Source: Lanius collurio (Eukaryota > Chordata > Aves > Passeriformes > Laniidae). From it: a stretch of DNA of 64,000 bases. The stretch spans positions 5,813,425 to 5,877,424 of the forward strand of contig JACBWW010000048.1 of the NCBI GenBank assembly GCA_020086605.1. Reading direction: 5' to 3'. The notes below the pieces were generated by a model that did not search any database, was not told the DNA's origin, and saw nothing but the letters and a program-made list of their open reading frames with translations. Both the position numbers and the translations under genes were made by a program. Positions 1 through 13,533 of this stretch are shown piece by piece. How positions within the stretch are numbered: the first letter of the stretch is position 1; every line of letters starts with the position of its first letter.

Positions 1-156
1 GTAATAATCATAAGTTGCTGCTGAAATGAATGAATTTAGAACAATGGTACTGCCTTTCAGTGAAAAACTCTAAGCCTAAGAAGAAGACCTTTGAATTTAT
101 TTGAACAGTATACTTTCAGTAAAGTTTTCAGGTTGGCTTTAAGCTTTGGAATTTTG

Positions 157-201
157 TCACACATACATACACACAGATACACACAGATACACACAAGGAT
201 A

Positions 202-236
<35 letters not shown>

Positions 237-263
237 TGTATATATACATATACATATGTGTAT
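157..263. repeat. CA/TA microsatellite
   Basis: An impure ACACAGAT/ACAT run passes into an uninterrupted TA run and then into TATACATA units. The open frame across it is a by-product of the repeat. Length is likely to vary between individuals. Confidence 0.95.
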
Positions 264-265
264 GA

Positions 266-3200
266 ACTGTTAAAAGAAGTGTTTGAGCTGTGAAAATGTG
301 CATTACTGTGACCCTACTTTTGACAGGAAGCTTTCAGAGGGCAGACATAAGATGGCCATATGCACCAATTTCTCCAACTACTTAAGAGTAATTGCTGCAG
401 TACTTAGCTGATGCTAGCAAATCCTTCTCCGTGGCAGTCTAAACACTATGCATACAAAAATAGCAGCACTTCTAGTTATCTCAGAGTGAAGGCAGAACAG
501 GCTTGTATTGCCTTTGGGGGATTATAAAGGCCTTGCAGTGTGCATTCCCATACAGAAAGGCTGTGAAAGGGGCTGAGAGGAGCTAAATCCTTTTATGTCA
601 AAGATTTGGGGAAACTGTGTCACTGAACAGACTAGATAATTGTCATGTATCTTATTCCCAAAGCAGTTATCAAAGGCTAAAATCTGCATTATTAAGCATT
701 TGCTTTTAAATGTCTAGACAATTTGCACCAGATAACAGAGAGAATCCATAACACAGCAAAGAATTAAACTAAGATTATCTCCTCAGCAAGTTATAGACTA
801 AGCCACTAGAATACGCAGTCTTTTTGCTGACTTAAAATGAACGAAGGACATTTATTTTATTATTACTGGTTGCTCTGAAAGACAAGAAACAGAAGAAATA
901 TGTGCAATTTTAATGGTTGCTTAGTTTTGGAATAGAGTTTTCTTGTATTACAAACAAGTGTCTTTCATTTCTACTTGATAAATTTGATCAAAATGCATGC
1001 AATTACTTTTTTTTTCCCTAAAGGCAAAACACTCATAATAAGATGTGTAATATATTTTCATCTCGTATATCATATTAGAAAGCTAACAGAAAGAAAATGT
1101 GAAAGGCTAGTCATTCCAGGCATGCATAGCCCATTAATTAAATAAAAGAGTAAATCTGCAGTAGTTGCTGATGTTATTTATGAAAGCCTGATGAGCTTGC
1201 ATGGTGCTGTGCTTTCTGGATGTCATTTTTGTTCATCATAACCCAGTGTCCCTGAGTTGTCTAAATTAACCAAGAGCTACTTAAAGGCAAGAAGCAGAAC
1301 ACCATTATGATTAACCCTCATTTCTTTCAAATATGTAAGTTCAAGTACCTAGAAGCTTCTACAGAACACAGCACTAGGAATTCAAGGTCTGCTTTAAAAT
1401 TCAAGAAACATTTTTGATTAACTAGGAATTGAATTAGTCAACTTGAGAAATAATTAAAAATTAACCTTCATGTAATGTTAAAACAAAGAAATATGAAAAA
1501 AAAATATGATAAACAAATACTTTCCATTGTGACTCACTGAGAGGCTGATTTTACTGCTATCATTTGACGGCTTTTCCATATGGCAGTTAAATTTAATAAA
1601 TTATGAATTTTATCATTAATGTTATGAGACAATACATCCCGATTTTAAATCACTGCTTGTTTGATGATTTTATCCAGAAGTACTCCATGTGCTGGAGCTC
1701 TAGGAATCCCATAATAGTGGTAAAAATTACTTTTCAACTTACAGTTTTAATTACTAGGGGGAGCAGTCATATTAGCTTTAATATCATTTTACTCCCTGTA
1801 GTCCTTAAGAAATACTATTTTAAACTCCAATTTCTAACTTAACTGTTAGAAATTTTTTCAAGGTTCTAGCCTGGCTTTTGAGCCAAGTGTGATTGTTAGT
1901 AGCTTTTTTCTTCCCAATATTTACATCCATTCAGTGAAATACCAGAAGGTCAACTCTATGCCAACACAGAGCAAGGATATTATGTTTGATAAAACTGTTT
2001 TTAGCCATTGGAATTAGAAGCAAAGGGAAAAAAAGAATTAAAAAAAAAAAAAACAAACAAAAAAAAACCCCAATATCTTTATTAATTGCTACAGACTTTT
2101 AATCTTTTTTTTTTTTCATTAAAATCATCACCAATTTAGTCCCTGTCATTTTAATGTTTTCTAAGCCGCATCCACTATTGCATTGTTATTATTTGAGGAA
2201 ATACTCCTACTATTCTGGAACTTGCTCTGATTAACTGCTCTAGTGATATATGTTTGTAAATTATACAGTCAGTACGGACTTTTTACCCCTTTGAGGGACA
2301 ACTTCTGTGATCTCATGGTAATTTATCTTTATTGCGCACTTTTGATTGTTTTCCTAGGCATGATATAAAAATAAATATTTGACAAAAATAATAATTACTA
2401 ATGTTCACAACTTAACATCACTGAAACATGACATTATACCACTGATGACACCAATTAGATGACTATTATTTTGCAGTCAGACAATAAATTCAAAAGGACA
2501 AAACCCAATGCTTATTTCACCCAATGAGTGAAAACCATAGTAAAACACATCAAAATATCTGGAACAACAAGGCTCAGTGAAAAATTATTAAAAAAAAAAA
2601 AAAAATCAGAACTTCTACTTATCTCAAGCACTGATTTAAGCTATTCAAAAGAAAATTAGAACAACTTAGATTTTATTATGCCTTTGTATTTTCTGAAACT
2701 GAGGATATTACAAAATCTAGTTAAAATTGTGAAACTTGATAGATGTATAAGAGAATTGAATAAGGCAGTAAAATAAGCTCATGATTTTCCTAAAAATTAC
2801 AAGTATAATGTAAAAAAATTACATTTATCCAATATTTAGAGGAGGAATTCTTTCTCAGTAATCACAAGGAAATACTGTGTAACATCATATAAAACTATCT
2901 GTTTACAGAAAGATAATAAAGAAAAAAAATCTGTAGCTCTTTTTTTTTTTTCCTTATGAGGCACATGCATATTTTATTGTCAAGAATGCCATATGTCTTA
3001 CCTAGGCTTTTGTTTTCATTAAGCCTAATGATAAACAGAAATGGAGAACTGATTTCTCTCAGTGACAGTGCAATTTTTCCAGGAGAAAGAATGAGTTTCT
3101 TTCCAGTAAGGTATCTCAGATGCAATATAATTTCATTTCTTGCTTGCCCAGATCATGTCCATAATACAGAGACACAGGAAAAGAATTCTTTGTTGGGTTT

Positions 3201-6200
3201 TAGTCCTTCAAAACAGGAATCAGACTTTTTGAACTGAAATCACCTACTTCTGTAAGATAAAAGCTTTCTGTTTTGTCTCCTTCAACAATAAAAGTAACAG
3301 TGAAAGCACATTTAGCTCTTAAGAAAAGTGCCTGGAAAAATTCTTACTATTTTCTGTTAAAACAAGTACCATCCTGATGAGCTTTAATAACAGAAGCTGG
3401 TATTTCTTTTTCAGACAATTTTGAAAACAGAAAAATCAAAATGAGAATTCTTCATGATTCGTTTAGCCTTTTTTATTCTCTCTCTTAATGATTGGACTTG
3501 TTTTCTGTTCTTGTGTTGGTAAATACATCATTTGCACAGTTGAATGCAGGTAAACATTAGAACAAAGGCCAAAAAATGGAGAGCGATTTGGTTAAAGAAC
3601 TATAGACAGGTCAGACAGTGATTTTCAACACTGGTAGGCAGATGTCATACACAACAGCTCCAGAACTTTTTGTGTGGCAGCATTTGCTACTTAGCTTAGT
3701 TTCATCTAGGGTCTCCCTGAAGGCAGTAGGGTTACAGTATTTCCCTCAGATTAACAGGCATATCCGTGCACAGAAATACTCTTTTTTTTTTTTTTTTTTT
3801 TTACTCCTTCTTGTAGGGGAATAGTTTGAAATAAACTTCTGTTGATAATCAGTGTAGGGTGCTCTGGGTTGGTTATCTTCTGCCTCTTCAGAAAAGTGAG
3901 GGAAAGTAAACTGCAAACCCGATAAACCAGTTTATTATAAGCAGTCAGCCTCTAGACTTTGTCTAATTTTACTCCTCTCCCCTCATAATTCCCTGAGTAT
4001 ATGTTTTCTGTAAGACAGGAGAGCCTCCTCATGGGGGTTGTCACTACCCTTAGAAGTGAACCTTTCCAACAGTCATCTTTCAGGGAGCACCTGGGTGAAA
4101 GGACAAGCAAGAGTTGCCCTCAGTGAGCTGCTTCGGGTGGCCCTTGAGCAGGGAGGCAAGGCCTCTGTCACAGCTGAGACATTTCCTGTAATGTTTCACC
4201 TGCCTGAGGAGAAAAATCCCTCCAGTGCAGTCATGTGCCTCTGAACTGGCATCACTTCCCCCTTGTCTTTGATGGAAGCAACACAGAACCAGCTGGTGGC
4301 AAGCAGGATGCACACCAAAAGGAACCTTAGGAATTTAAATTCCCTTAATTTTCTTCTAAACAGCTTCCTGTGCTCGAACAGTCTCTTTTATGGGCATAGC
4401 ATACTCTTCCACACTGCAGCACAGCATGCAATGGGTACAGATGCTTGGGGCTGACTTTTAACCCGAGATAAATACGATGCATCAAAAAGTGCCAGGTGCT
4501 CGGGGCAAGGATGCTAAAGAAGACAAGAGCACTTAGAGCTCCCACTGACTTCAGGGGCAGCTGAGGCTGCTTGGCAGCTCTCAGGAAGAGCTCAGCTACT
4601 TACAAAAGTTAAGAACTGTTTTAAAAAGGTTCCTCTCTTTCTTTTTTCTTTCTTAGAATGGCATGTTATTCATAAAATACTTATTGCCTCAATTTGATGT
4701 CTGCTAACAGATTTAAATAGTAATGAGCAAAACTATTCTGCGAAGTAAACAAATAAAAGTTAGATTTTTTAGTAAATAACAGAAGGACAACTGTGTGTTA
4801 GGATTTAATTATGAGAAAAAAAGTTATATTTGGCAAAAGGCATCTGTAATTTGTGTTTACATCATTTTATAAAGCTTCTTTTAATGGATTAAAATCACTT
4901 CTGGCAGCTTTTCCCCTTTGCTGCCATAAGCTAAACTGAAATCTCTACTTTATGGAAGATAGCCGTTAGAAATGCAAACAGAAATTTCTGAGTAGGAATA
5001 AATAAAAGCATTACCATGATTTCTTCACTTTTTAATAGCTTTTTTTTTTCGCTTTTATGAAATATTTCATAAGATGCTTTACTTTGCTGTAATATAAGCT
5101 TTTCAGATCTTTGCAACTGTTTCATGCGTACCTGAAGGAATAGGAATTCATTTGTATAGTCTTACAAATATGAATATATTATATTGAGATAGTCTTACAA
5201 AGTATTAATCATTAGCACACCTCTCTAATGAATGGAGAAATATATGGTTTAGCTTTTTTTCTCTAAATTAAATAGAATTACGCCTTTTTTCAAGCTTGGG
5301 AATCTGAAAATTAGGTAGCTATATGTACTTTTCTGAGATATACATTGCAGTACTCTATGAACCAGCCTGAGAAAGAAATAAAAATGAAAAGTTTTTTAAT
5401 AGAGTTTTTCTGCTCTTTGTAATTTTTTTTTGGTTTTTTTTCTGTTTTATTCCCCTCTCTGTTACTTTGTGAGAATTGGTGTCAATAATCCAAGAAAAAT
5501 GTGCACCATAGAGAATTTCTGCAACTCATGCTGGTGTGTTGAAGTGGCAAACCAGCACTCTAAATCCGTATTCAAAATATGAAGGAACACCATTACAATC
5601 TTGTTAACCACTAACATAAATATACACCAATCCTTAAGGCAGGGGGTAGAGGGGGGACTGTGAATCTAATCTTTCCAGAAATATGATTGATATAATGCCA
5701 GAGATTTGCCTCTTATCTATAGATTAGGACTGTGACTTCAAAAACTTGAACATTTATAGTTAAGTGATGTGAATTTAAAAAAACTATTTATAAAAAAAAA
5801 TAGTTTACATAAAAATGCAGTGAGGAAGTATCAGAAAATTTTATAAAAATAATTTATATGTGCAGTAATTATAAATCATGTCTGTAGAGATATACAAATA
5901 GACAAAACATCATTCCATATATTTTTGTTTTGTTTTCTAGGGCTATAGTGGATCATGAAATATATCAAATGCATAGCAGTTCAGCTACATCAGAAAGGGA
6001 AGCACCTCAGGGACATATTGTGCCAGATTCTCAAATACATCTCTGATCCCATTGTGCCACTCAGCTGCTACAAATGAACCATAACCCAGCTGAAAATTTC
6101 TGGCAAAGGATTTCCTGTCTTCAGCAAATTCTCTTCTGAAATGTATCTATCATTCCCTGGCACTTTATCTCTTCACTGTGAAAAGATGTATGTCAAGAGT

Positions 6201-8499
6201 AAGAAAGTTCATGGTACAGTCTTGCTACAATCTTTCTCCACTGTTATAAAAACCCCACCAAAATTCTGAAGCACCAATAGAATTGGATCAAGGAATTTCA
6301 AAACCAGTGGATGCAGTCTCAGACCCTTCATATTTTTTATCCCCTGTGTTGAATCAGACACAGGTAAAGTAGTTGTCCTCTAAAGAATTTTCCTTCATTT
6401 CCTTCCCTTCTTAAAAAAAAAAAAAAAAAAAATAAAATTCAAAATACATTTCCAACCAATTTTTTTTGTAGCATAGTAATACCCCTGTGTTTACTATGCT
6501 AGTTACAGAGCACTTATCATACATATCCTGCTTTGATTTTGAGCACTTGACTACCTGGGAATTTTCTTTTAAATTGTTTTAAATTTAATTTTTAAAATTT
6601 TCTTTTTAAATTTAATTTTAAATTTTCTTTTTAAATTCTTAATTTAAAGATTTTCACCAAGAAGATATCTATTTTATCTATACTGAAAAGACAAAGAATA
6701 TTTTTTCCTACAGAAATGGGTATGCTCTTTGTAGCATTGTATCTTTTCTCATCAATTAACCCTCATGGACATTGTCATATGTCTTGTTTTACTTTTCCTC
6801 CTTCTTTTGAGATATCTCTTGTTTCCTTAACATACATCAAGAAAACAAACAAAAGCCCCAAGGTCATGTCTATTTCAGTATCATAACTTCTAAGGGATGC
6901 AACAAAACTGTCAGTCTCCTTGTCAGTGACAGTAGAGCTTCTCTTTAATTAAATAGAAAATGGGATTTTCTCCCTCCCCCCGACAAAATAAAGGAAGCAA
7001 AATTCTGAATAATGCAATTCTCTCTGACATTTCAGCATGAATGGATGGAGCTGTTATCCACCCATTAGCAAATAGTAATGTGCAGAGCATGACATTTATA
7101 GTAAATATAAAATCTGTAACCATTTGGATTCTAGAATTGTCTGTGGTTATGGCTCTGTATTAGTAGTAAAAGCTTGAGGAAATAAAAAAGTAATATGGTT
7201 AAAAGCTCAAACACAAAACAACATGATAGAACAGATATTAATTTTTTAAATTCAAGAAAGATGTAAATGGCCATGACATTTAACATTGCTGAGCAAATAA
7301 CAGTCATTAACGTAGTGAGAATGAAGGTAATTACATTAATATGTGGTATTGTTTGGCAAAGAAAACAAGGAAATTACTGTGCAGGCTCAAAGTCTATTTA
7401 TAATGCTCACATGTCTGTGACTGTGTGACCACTGAAGGGCAATGAGCAATTTCTAGATAAAATCTGTGTCATTATTCTCATATTGCAAGAAGAAAACATA
7501 GGGCACAAAGAAAGACAGCAAACAGTGTAGTCACTCAAATTGAGCATCAGGCTTAAAAGCAAAACCTGGAGCACATCCAATTGGGGGATGGAGAAAGAAA
7601 ATACTAAAATGTCACCCGTAATTTTAATTCCATAAAAAATGGGGAGCATGAGAGTCTTTTCGAATGTGTTTGAAAGGGTAATATTCACGAAAATGATTTT
7701 GCAGAGAACTGCTCGTGTGACTTTACGATGTAGGAGAGTATTTAATAGTACTCTCTGGAGAAATTAAAAAATAGGAATAGGTCAGAATTTCAAATAAGAG
7801 GGAAGAAAAATGGAAAGGAAATGAAAGGATGAAAAATAATACATACAAAACCAAAGGCTGTAGCACTTAACTCCATGAACAAGCAAGTGAACCCAAAGTG
7901 TATGATATATTGTGTTATGGAATTGCAAACACTATGCACATGACTCAACACAACATTGTACCCACAGAAGTACCAGCAATTTTTTACACCTCAGAAGGTC
8001 TTCAAGGCTTGGTGCCTTTTCATGTGTTATAAACTGTTGGGTCAAATGTATGCTGCTCAAGTAATAAAAAATCTATTATATCAAATTAATCCAAAGGCCT
8101 GTAAAATTAGTTTGGTTGTATAGCTGTTTCATCTAACTACTGTGAAATGTCTTAACCTCCAGAGAGAAATGAGAAGTTTACCTTCAAGATGTAAACGCTA
8201 TAGGAAATAATGACGTTACATATGCCTGAAAAGAAAGAGCAAAAAAAACGCCAAACAAAACACCCCAAATCCACATTAAGTTATTAAATGCATGCTGAAT
8301 ATGCTTTACAAGATACTGTCATCAGAGAACAAATTCCTGTAAGAGAACTGTTATATATTAAATAATTGCTTGATACAGAAGCCACAGTAAAACTTTCCTT
8401 CAAGTTGATAAATTGTGCTTTTTAAAAAATAAGTACATGTGCCAATGAATTTGTATCAAAAACATGAAACATTTTATAGCGAACGATAATATTCTGTTT
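266..8499. other. AT-rich unique sequence, no gene recognised
   Basis: No coding region, RNA gene or known repeat was recognised. Visible structure is limited to homopolymer runs (A at 2040-2052 and 2590-2604, T at 3782-3802, A at 6413-6432), a TTTAAA-rich stretch at about 6556-6650, and a patch at about 4060-4560 that is clearly less AT-rich than its surroundings. Short ORFs in that patch (up to 77 codons, both strands) show no domain I know. Conserved non-coding elements could be present but cannot be seen from one sequence. Confidence 0.6.
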
Positions 8500-8516
8500 T
8501 CTACACAGAAGAAGCT

Positions 8517-8800
8517 ATGGCCTCCTTGTGTACTATTTCCAAAGACCAGTTTGATTGTAATATTAGACTTGAGTTGAAAGGTAAGAGATCCAAAGCAGAA
8601 TGGAAGTCAGTCATAACAAAGTATGCCTTAAGTATGCTGATAAATAAAAATGCTTATGATACAAGTATTTGCAAGCAGGAAAACTGTAGAGGTACAACAA
8701 AAACAAAACAAAACAAAAAATGAGAACACCATCCAGTATATTCTAATATAAACTTTAATTAATAAAAGTGTTTGGTTTTATCCAAAAAAAAAAAAAAAAA
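8517..8800 (+). pseudogene. possible retroposed mRNA 3' end, source unknown
   Basis: An AATAAA signal at 8761-8766 is followed 17 bases later by a run of 17 A at 8784-8800, the arrangement expected at the 3' end of a reverse-transcribed mRNA. Upstream, a 68-codon ORF (8517-8723) ends in a K/T/N-rich tail from a CAAAA simple repeat and has no recognised domain. The 5' limit is not visible and I found no target-site duplication. Chance juxtaposition of AATAAA and an A tract in AT-rich DNA is a real alternative. Confidence 0.3.
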
Positions 8801-9879
8801 GAAACCAAAAACAAAACAGGAAGAAATATAAGAGGCCAGGTTACACTCTCACTGAAGATACTGTGTAATACCTCAGTTACACCACCCTCCTTTTCAATAT
8901 TCAGGGTTACCTAGAGGAAAAAAGAAATCCATGTCCAGATGACACTTCACAAAATACAGGTCAAAAATACACTTTTCTTGAAGGTTTTCTCAACAAGATG
9001 AACTATCTTTATTGCATGCCCAAGTTATTATTCTTTTACCCAAGCCAAGGTTACTGTGTTACTTCCTTTTCTACACCTATGCTGTTGATTTTTTGATTCA
9101 ACAGTGTCAGGTATATGAGTTTAGCAGTGACTGTTTTGCAGCTTATTCACCTAATCAGGAGTTCCTACTTGCATCTCTACACAATATAGGTCCCCTGTTA
9201 CTTATACAATATAAGTATGAAGCAGAAGAATAATTAGCTAGAGATGCTTTTTCATGGTAATGGAGAATGGGAACTGGGCTGGTAAATCAGTCAGACCAGA
9301 GTTTCCTATAGCCAGAGTGCCTAGATGGTCTTATAAATGCCACATAATCCTTTCAGGATCATTAAAAATTTTCATTATGATGTTTTAAATCACCAGAAAG
9401 AAAACCAAAATGAAATAAAGAAAACCAAACCAAAACCAAAACAACAACAGAAACACAAACAAACAAACAAACAAACAAAAAACCCAACCCCAAAATGTTT
9501 TGCAAATTCATCAGTTTTGGTGAAACCTTTAAAGCACTTTAAAGCACTGCCCAGCAGCTTATCTGAAAGGATAACTCAGTTTCATTGTTGTTTCTTTAAA
9601 GAATGCCTCATCCTCCTGTTGGATTGTGCAGTGTGGATCTCCACTGCTCTCTTTAGAACAATGCACTTTGCAGTTTTGGAGATGGAAAGCTATGCTTCTT
9701 TTAACCTAGACATCCTGAGTTACCCTGCTGCATTACAACCACACATAATAAGAGTATGGAAACTCATTTAGCAAATTTTCAGAATACATTAATTAGATCA
9801 CAGCAGATTATCGTTTTAAAAAGAAAATATTCCTATGAGCAATTAAAATTACAATTTTCTAGTTTAAAGTTTTTACAGT
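8801..9879. other. AT-rich sequence with an A/C-rich simple repeat
   Basis: The only structure seen is an A-rich stretch at about 9410-9495 of CCAAAA and CAAA units. A 144-codon ORF (9337-9771) runs through it. Its first third is the Lys/Gln/Asn/Thr translation of the simple repeat and the rest shows no domain, so I do not call it a gene. Confidence 0.6.
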
Positions 9880-10384
9880 GGTACAGGCCTTAGTTTAACT
9901 TCTTGAGAGAGGAACGATTTAATTTCTTACTAATGTACAATTGAAGATGACAGCTTTATATCTAAAACCAGCATGAACCATTATCTTCTGATAAATTATG
10001 TACTTGAAACAAAAATATATCCCCTAGTATTTGTTTATTTGTTTGCTTGTTTGTTTATTTGTTTATTTATTTATGCCTCAATTTGCCTGCTTTAGGCGAA
10101 TAATTTAAAGTTGGTGTTTGGAACTTTTAGACTTTAAGATTATTTGTAATGATCACATAGATGTTATAGCATCAAAGTCCTAATGTGCATGGTAAGAATT
10201 CAATGTACTGGCAGTCACCCCATGATGTTCTGGGAGATGCAGAAATACCATGAGGGAGATGTTTGTTTTTCATTCATCTGAGTTTTTAAAAATTGTTTCT
10301 ACTGTATAATGTGGGTTATGTTTGTGTGTAATAAAAACATTTAAAGAAACTTCACCATGTACAAAAAAAAAAAAAAAAAAAAAA
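9880..10384 (+). pseudogene. possible retroposed mRNA 3' end, source unknown
   Basis: AATAAA at 10330-10335 is followed 27 bases later by a pure run of 22 A at 10363-10384. The spacing is typical of a polyadenylated transcript, and the preceding 400 bases resemble a 3' UTR: AT-rich, no coding frame, with an internal TTTG/TTTA repeat. The 5' boundary given here is arbitrary. No target-site duplication was found, and I cannot name the source gene. An A-rich microsatellite that grew by slippage would look the same. Confidence 0.35.
10024..10074. repeat. TTTG/TTTA simple repeat
   Basis: Interrupted tetranucleotide repeat of TTTG and TTTA units with one GCTTG variant. Confidence 0.9.
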
Positions 10385-12786
10385 GCCTGGGGCTATAAAG
10401 GATTGGAGCAAAAGATTCTCTGCATAATTCCTTAATAGTGTGTAGAGTATCTCCAGACAACTTACATAAAAATTAATGCATTAAACTGTGAACTTTAGTA
10501 TTTAATTTACAGTATGTTTTTAATTTATTCAAGGTTTGAGATAATTTCTGGGAAATAAACAGTAGTATTTAAGCCTCTGGAGAAAGAATTCCAACTGTTT
10601 GAGAAGAACAGGCAGGGAGACAACTGACTAATCCAACTTTCTGGAGCAGCAAAATTTACAGCTGTACTCTCTCAAAGGCTACATCTCAGGAGGAGAACTA
10701 CAGTGCTTTACTGTGGTATTTTTAATGCTGTAAATTAAAACCTTGCAATTTTTACACAGGACAGTGAAAAACTCTTCACCCAGCTGGGTCCTGGGAGATT
10801 ATTCAGAGTTGTTTCATTGGTGTAATCTTTTTTATCCTTCATTTGAATTTGCTATTCACTGGAGAGAAGTAGTAAATAAATATCAAGAAGGAGTTTTCTA
10901 AATTTTCAGTAAAAAAAGTATATTTGCTATATGTCCTATGATTCCTTGATCATCTTTGTCTCTGAGTAACCTGAGTGCATGCTCAGGATTATAGAAAAAT
11001 AACATGTTATACGAAACAGTACAAAACAGAATCTCATGAAGTCCAAAGAGACAAAAAAAGGACAGAGGATGGTGGTGGTCCACTTGGCTGAGTGCAAATG
11101 TCTGCAGTGCAGACACTTCTATCACAGCTATTTACATGTATTCCTTCTACAGTCAATGGAGACAGACAGCTAAGTCTAAGAGATGATTCATATCATCTTA
11201 AGTAGAAGTTAAAAATGCATGGAGTGTTAGGTCCTGAGGTGTTTATTTCTTACCAATGGTTTTGGAGTCCATATACTAAGCTTAGAGGGAAATATCTAGA
11301 ATGCAAATGTCTAAGGATATTTGATATTAATTCGAAGAATGTAAACAAAACTTTGGCAGGAAATTCTGTTTTCCAGTACAGTTGAATACTAACCAAGTCC
11401 ATTTAAAAACTAATATATTAAAATGAAGCATGTCTATCAGGATTCAAATCTCTCAAAAGAGAAGGTGGAAATAAAAGATGTAGGGCAAAACCAAAGTTAA
11501 ACATTCTAACTCTTGTGCTGGAGACATTTTGATTTCATCTGGCTCTAAAAATGAAATTTCATATAATATAAGTCCACAATACAGGAATATATATAATTAC
11601 ATATAGGTAACTATACTGTGGGAGTTTAATAAACTCTAATTTGTTACAGTAAATAGAGTTAAGTCTAATAAAATCAGATATGCCTTTATAAGAATATTCT
11701 GTGTTACTATTAATGAATTTTTGATTAAAACCACCATTTTTATTGAGGTATTTAAGGCAGAAAATAAGTTTTGACACTTTAAGCATGTAGCAGGATAGCT
11801 AGCTTTAAATTTGTTTTTAATTCATTATTGTGATCAAATGTTACAAGAGCATGTTCCAAGTCAAGTAAACAAAAAGACCATGAGTGTGATTAATGCCCAC
11901 TACTAATGAATAAAGGATCAAAAGTCATAAGTATTTATTTTTTATGTGAGCATTACTCACTATGCAATTACACCTTACAGAATCATTCCAGTTTGTATTA
12001 CTTTTTAATTGAATAGTCTTGATCAACATTTCATTAAAAAATATTCATTTTAAACACACATCTGTTCAATATTCAGTCTCGGACATATTGCTTTGTTAAA
12101 CTTCTGAAAAAAAAAAAAACCAAAACCCTACACTGTCAGGCTTTAGTAGCATCAGCTACTAAAGTCAGTGTTTCTGTTTGATAGTTACTACTTGTGGAGG
12201 TGCCTTCCCCTGAAATCCCTCCTCCCCTCACTACAACAACTTATGATGTCTTTAATAATTTAACCTAATTTCTGTATAAATATGGGAAAACAGTCACTCC
12301 CCAGTTAAGTTTGCTTGCAATATTCTTCTGAAGAGAATGAATATAAATCTAGTCTTAATGCTGAATTTGAAAGGAAACCTCATTTTGAAGGCAAACTCAG
12401 CATGGTAATAGTGTGTATAATACAATGTCATTTGTTTCATGTAGTTTCATGTAGTACCATGACTTCATTCAGCACTTGGCCTGCAAATAAGAACATTTTA
12501 ATTTATTCTGTTACCCAACATAGTTTTAGAAACATATAGAGTGTAAAACTAGTGTGATACCAGATCTTTGATATTTTTATTCAAATAATGGGTAATTATT
12601 TTTTCTTAGTAATATATTTTCAACTTTGAGAATCCTTATACCAATTGCATAAGTATTTTAAAAATTTAAAAGAGTGAAAACAGGATTTCTGTTATCGAAG
12701 TAAAGATTCTCATAAATAAAATATAGAAGTCCAAACTGATTTTTTGTACAAAATAAAACATACAGGTAAAACAAAATGAAGTGCTG
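10385..12786. other. AT-rich unique sequence, no gene recognised
   Basis: No gene or repeat family recognised. A small perfect hairpin sits at about 12142-12165: 9-bp stem CTTTAGTAG/CTACTAAAG with a 6-base loop. It shows no terminator or RNA-gene context. Confidence 0.6.
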
Positions 12787-13533
12787 AGTCCTACCCTTGG
12801 GTTGCCATGAACTCATGAAGCACTACAGGTTGGCGAGAGAGGCTGGAAAGCTGGCAGGAAAGGACATGGTGGTGCTGGTTGACATCAGTGAATGTGAGCC
12901 AGCAGTGGGCCCAAGCTGGCTAAGAAGCCAGTGGCATCCTGGCCTGTATCAGGAATAGTGTGGCCACCATGACCAGGGCAATGATTGTGCCCCTGTACTC
13001 GGCACTGGTGAGGCTGCATCTCAAATCCTGCATTCAGTTCTGGCCTCCTCTCAGAAAGAAAGACATTGAGGTGTTTTCTTGCTCTGGAGAGTGTCCAAAG
13101 AAGAGCAGCAGAGCTGGTGAAGTCTCTGGAGTACAAGTCTGATGAGGACCAGCTGAGAGAGCTGTGGTTGTTTAGTCTGAAGAAAAGGAGGCTCAGTGGG
13201 GATCTTACTTCTCTCTATATGTAACTGAAAGAGGATTGTTGTAAGGTTGGGGCTGATCTCCAGCTAACAAGTGATAGGACAAGAAGTAATGGCCTCAAGT
13301 TGTGCCATAGGAGGTTTAGATTGGATATTAGGATAAAATTCTTCACTGGTAGGGTGGTCAGGCATTAGAGCAGGCAGATCAGGGAAGCGGTGGAATCATC
13401 ATCCCTAGAAGTGTTCTAAGTTCTTGTGGATGTGACAATTGAGGACATGGTTTAGTGGAGAGCATTATGGTGCTGGGTTGGAACTGATGATCCTAGAGCT
13501 CTTTTCCAACCTTAACGATTCTATGATTCTGAT
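12787..13533 (+). mobile_element. CR1 LINE, 5'-truncated, 3' end present
   Basis: This is the 3' part of a CR1 non-LTR retrotransposon. It starts in the distal part of ORF2 (the region reading 'cactacaggttggcgagag') and passes through the typical stretches for 'ggcatcctggcctgtatcag', 'ctgtactcggcactggtgag' and 'gctcagtggggatctt'. It ends with 'gattctatgattctgatg', the degenerate 3' terminal repeat of the family. The coding part is broken by many small changes, so it is dead. The short ORFs on both strands inside it (12885-13142) are shadows of CR1. Confidence 0.95.

Noticed and set aside
9337..9771. 144-codon ORF
   Set aside because: Its first third is the translation of an A/C simple repeat and the remainder has no known domain.
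12142..12165. Perfect 9-bp stem hairpin as an RNA gene or miRNA
   Set aside because: The stem is much too short for a miRNA precursor and the flanks do not pair.
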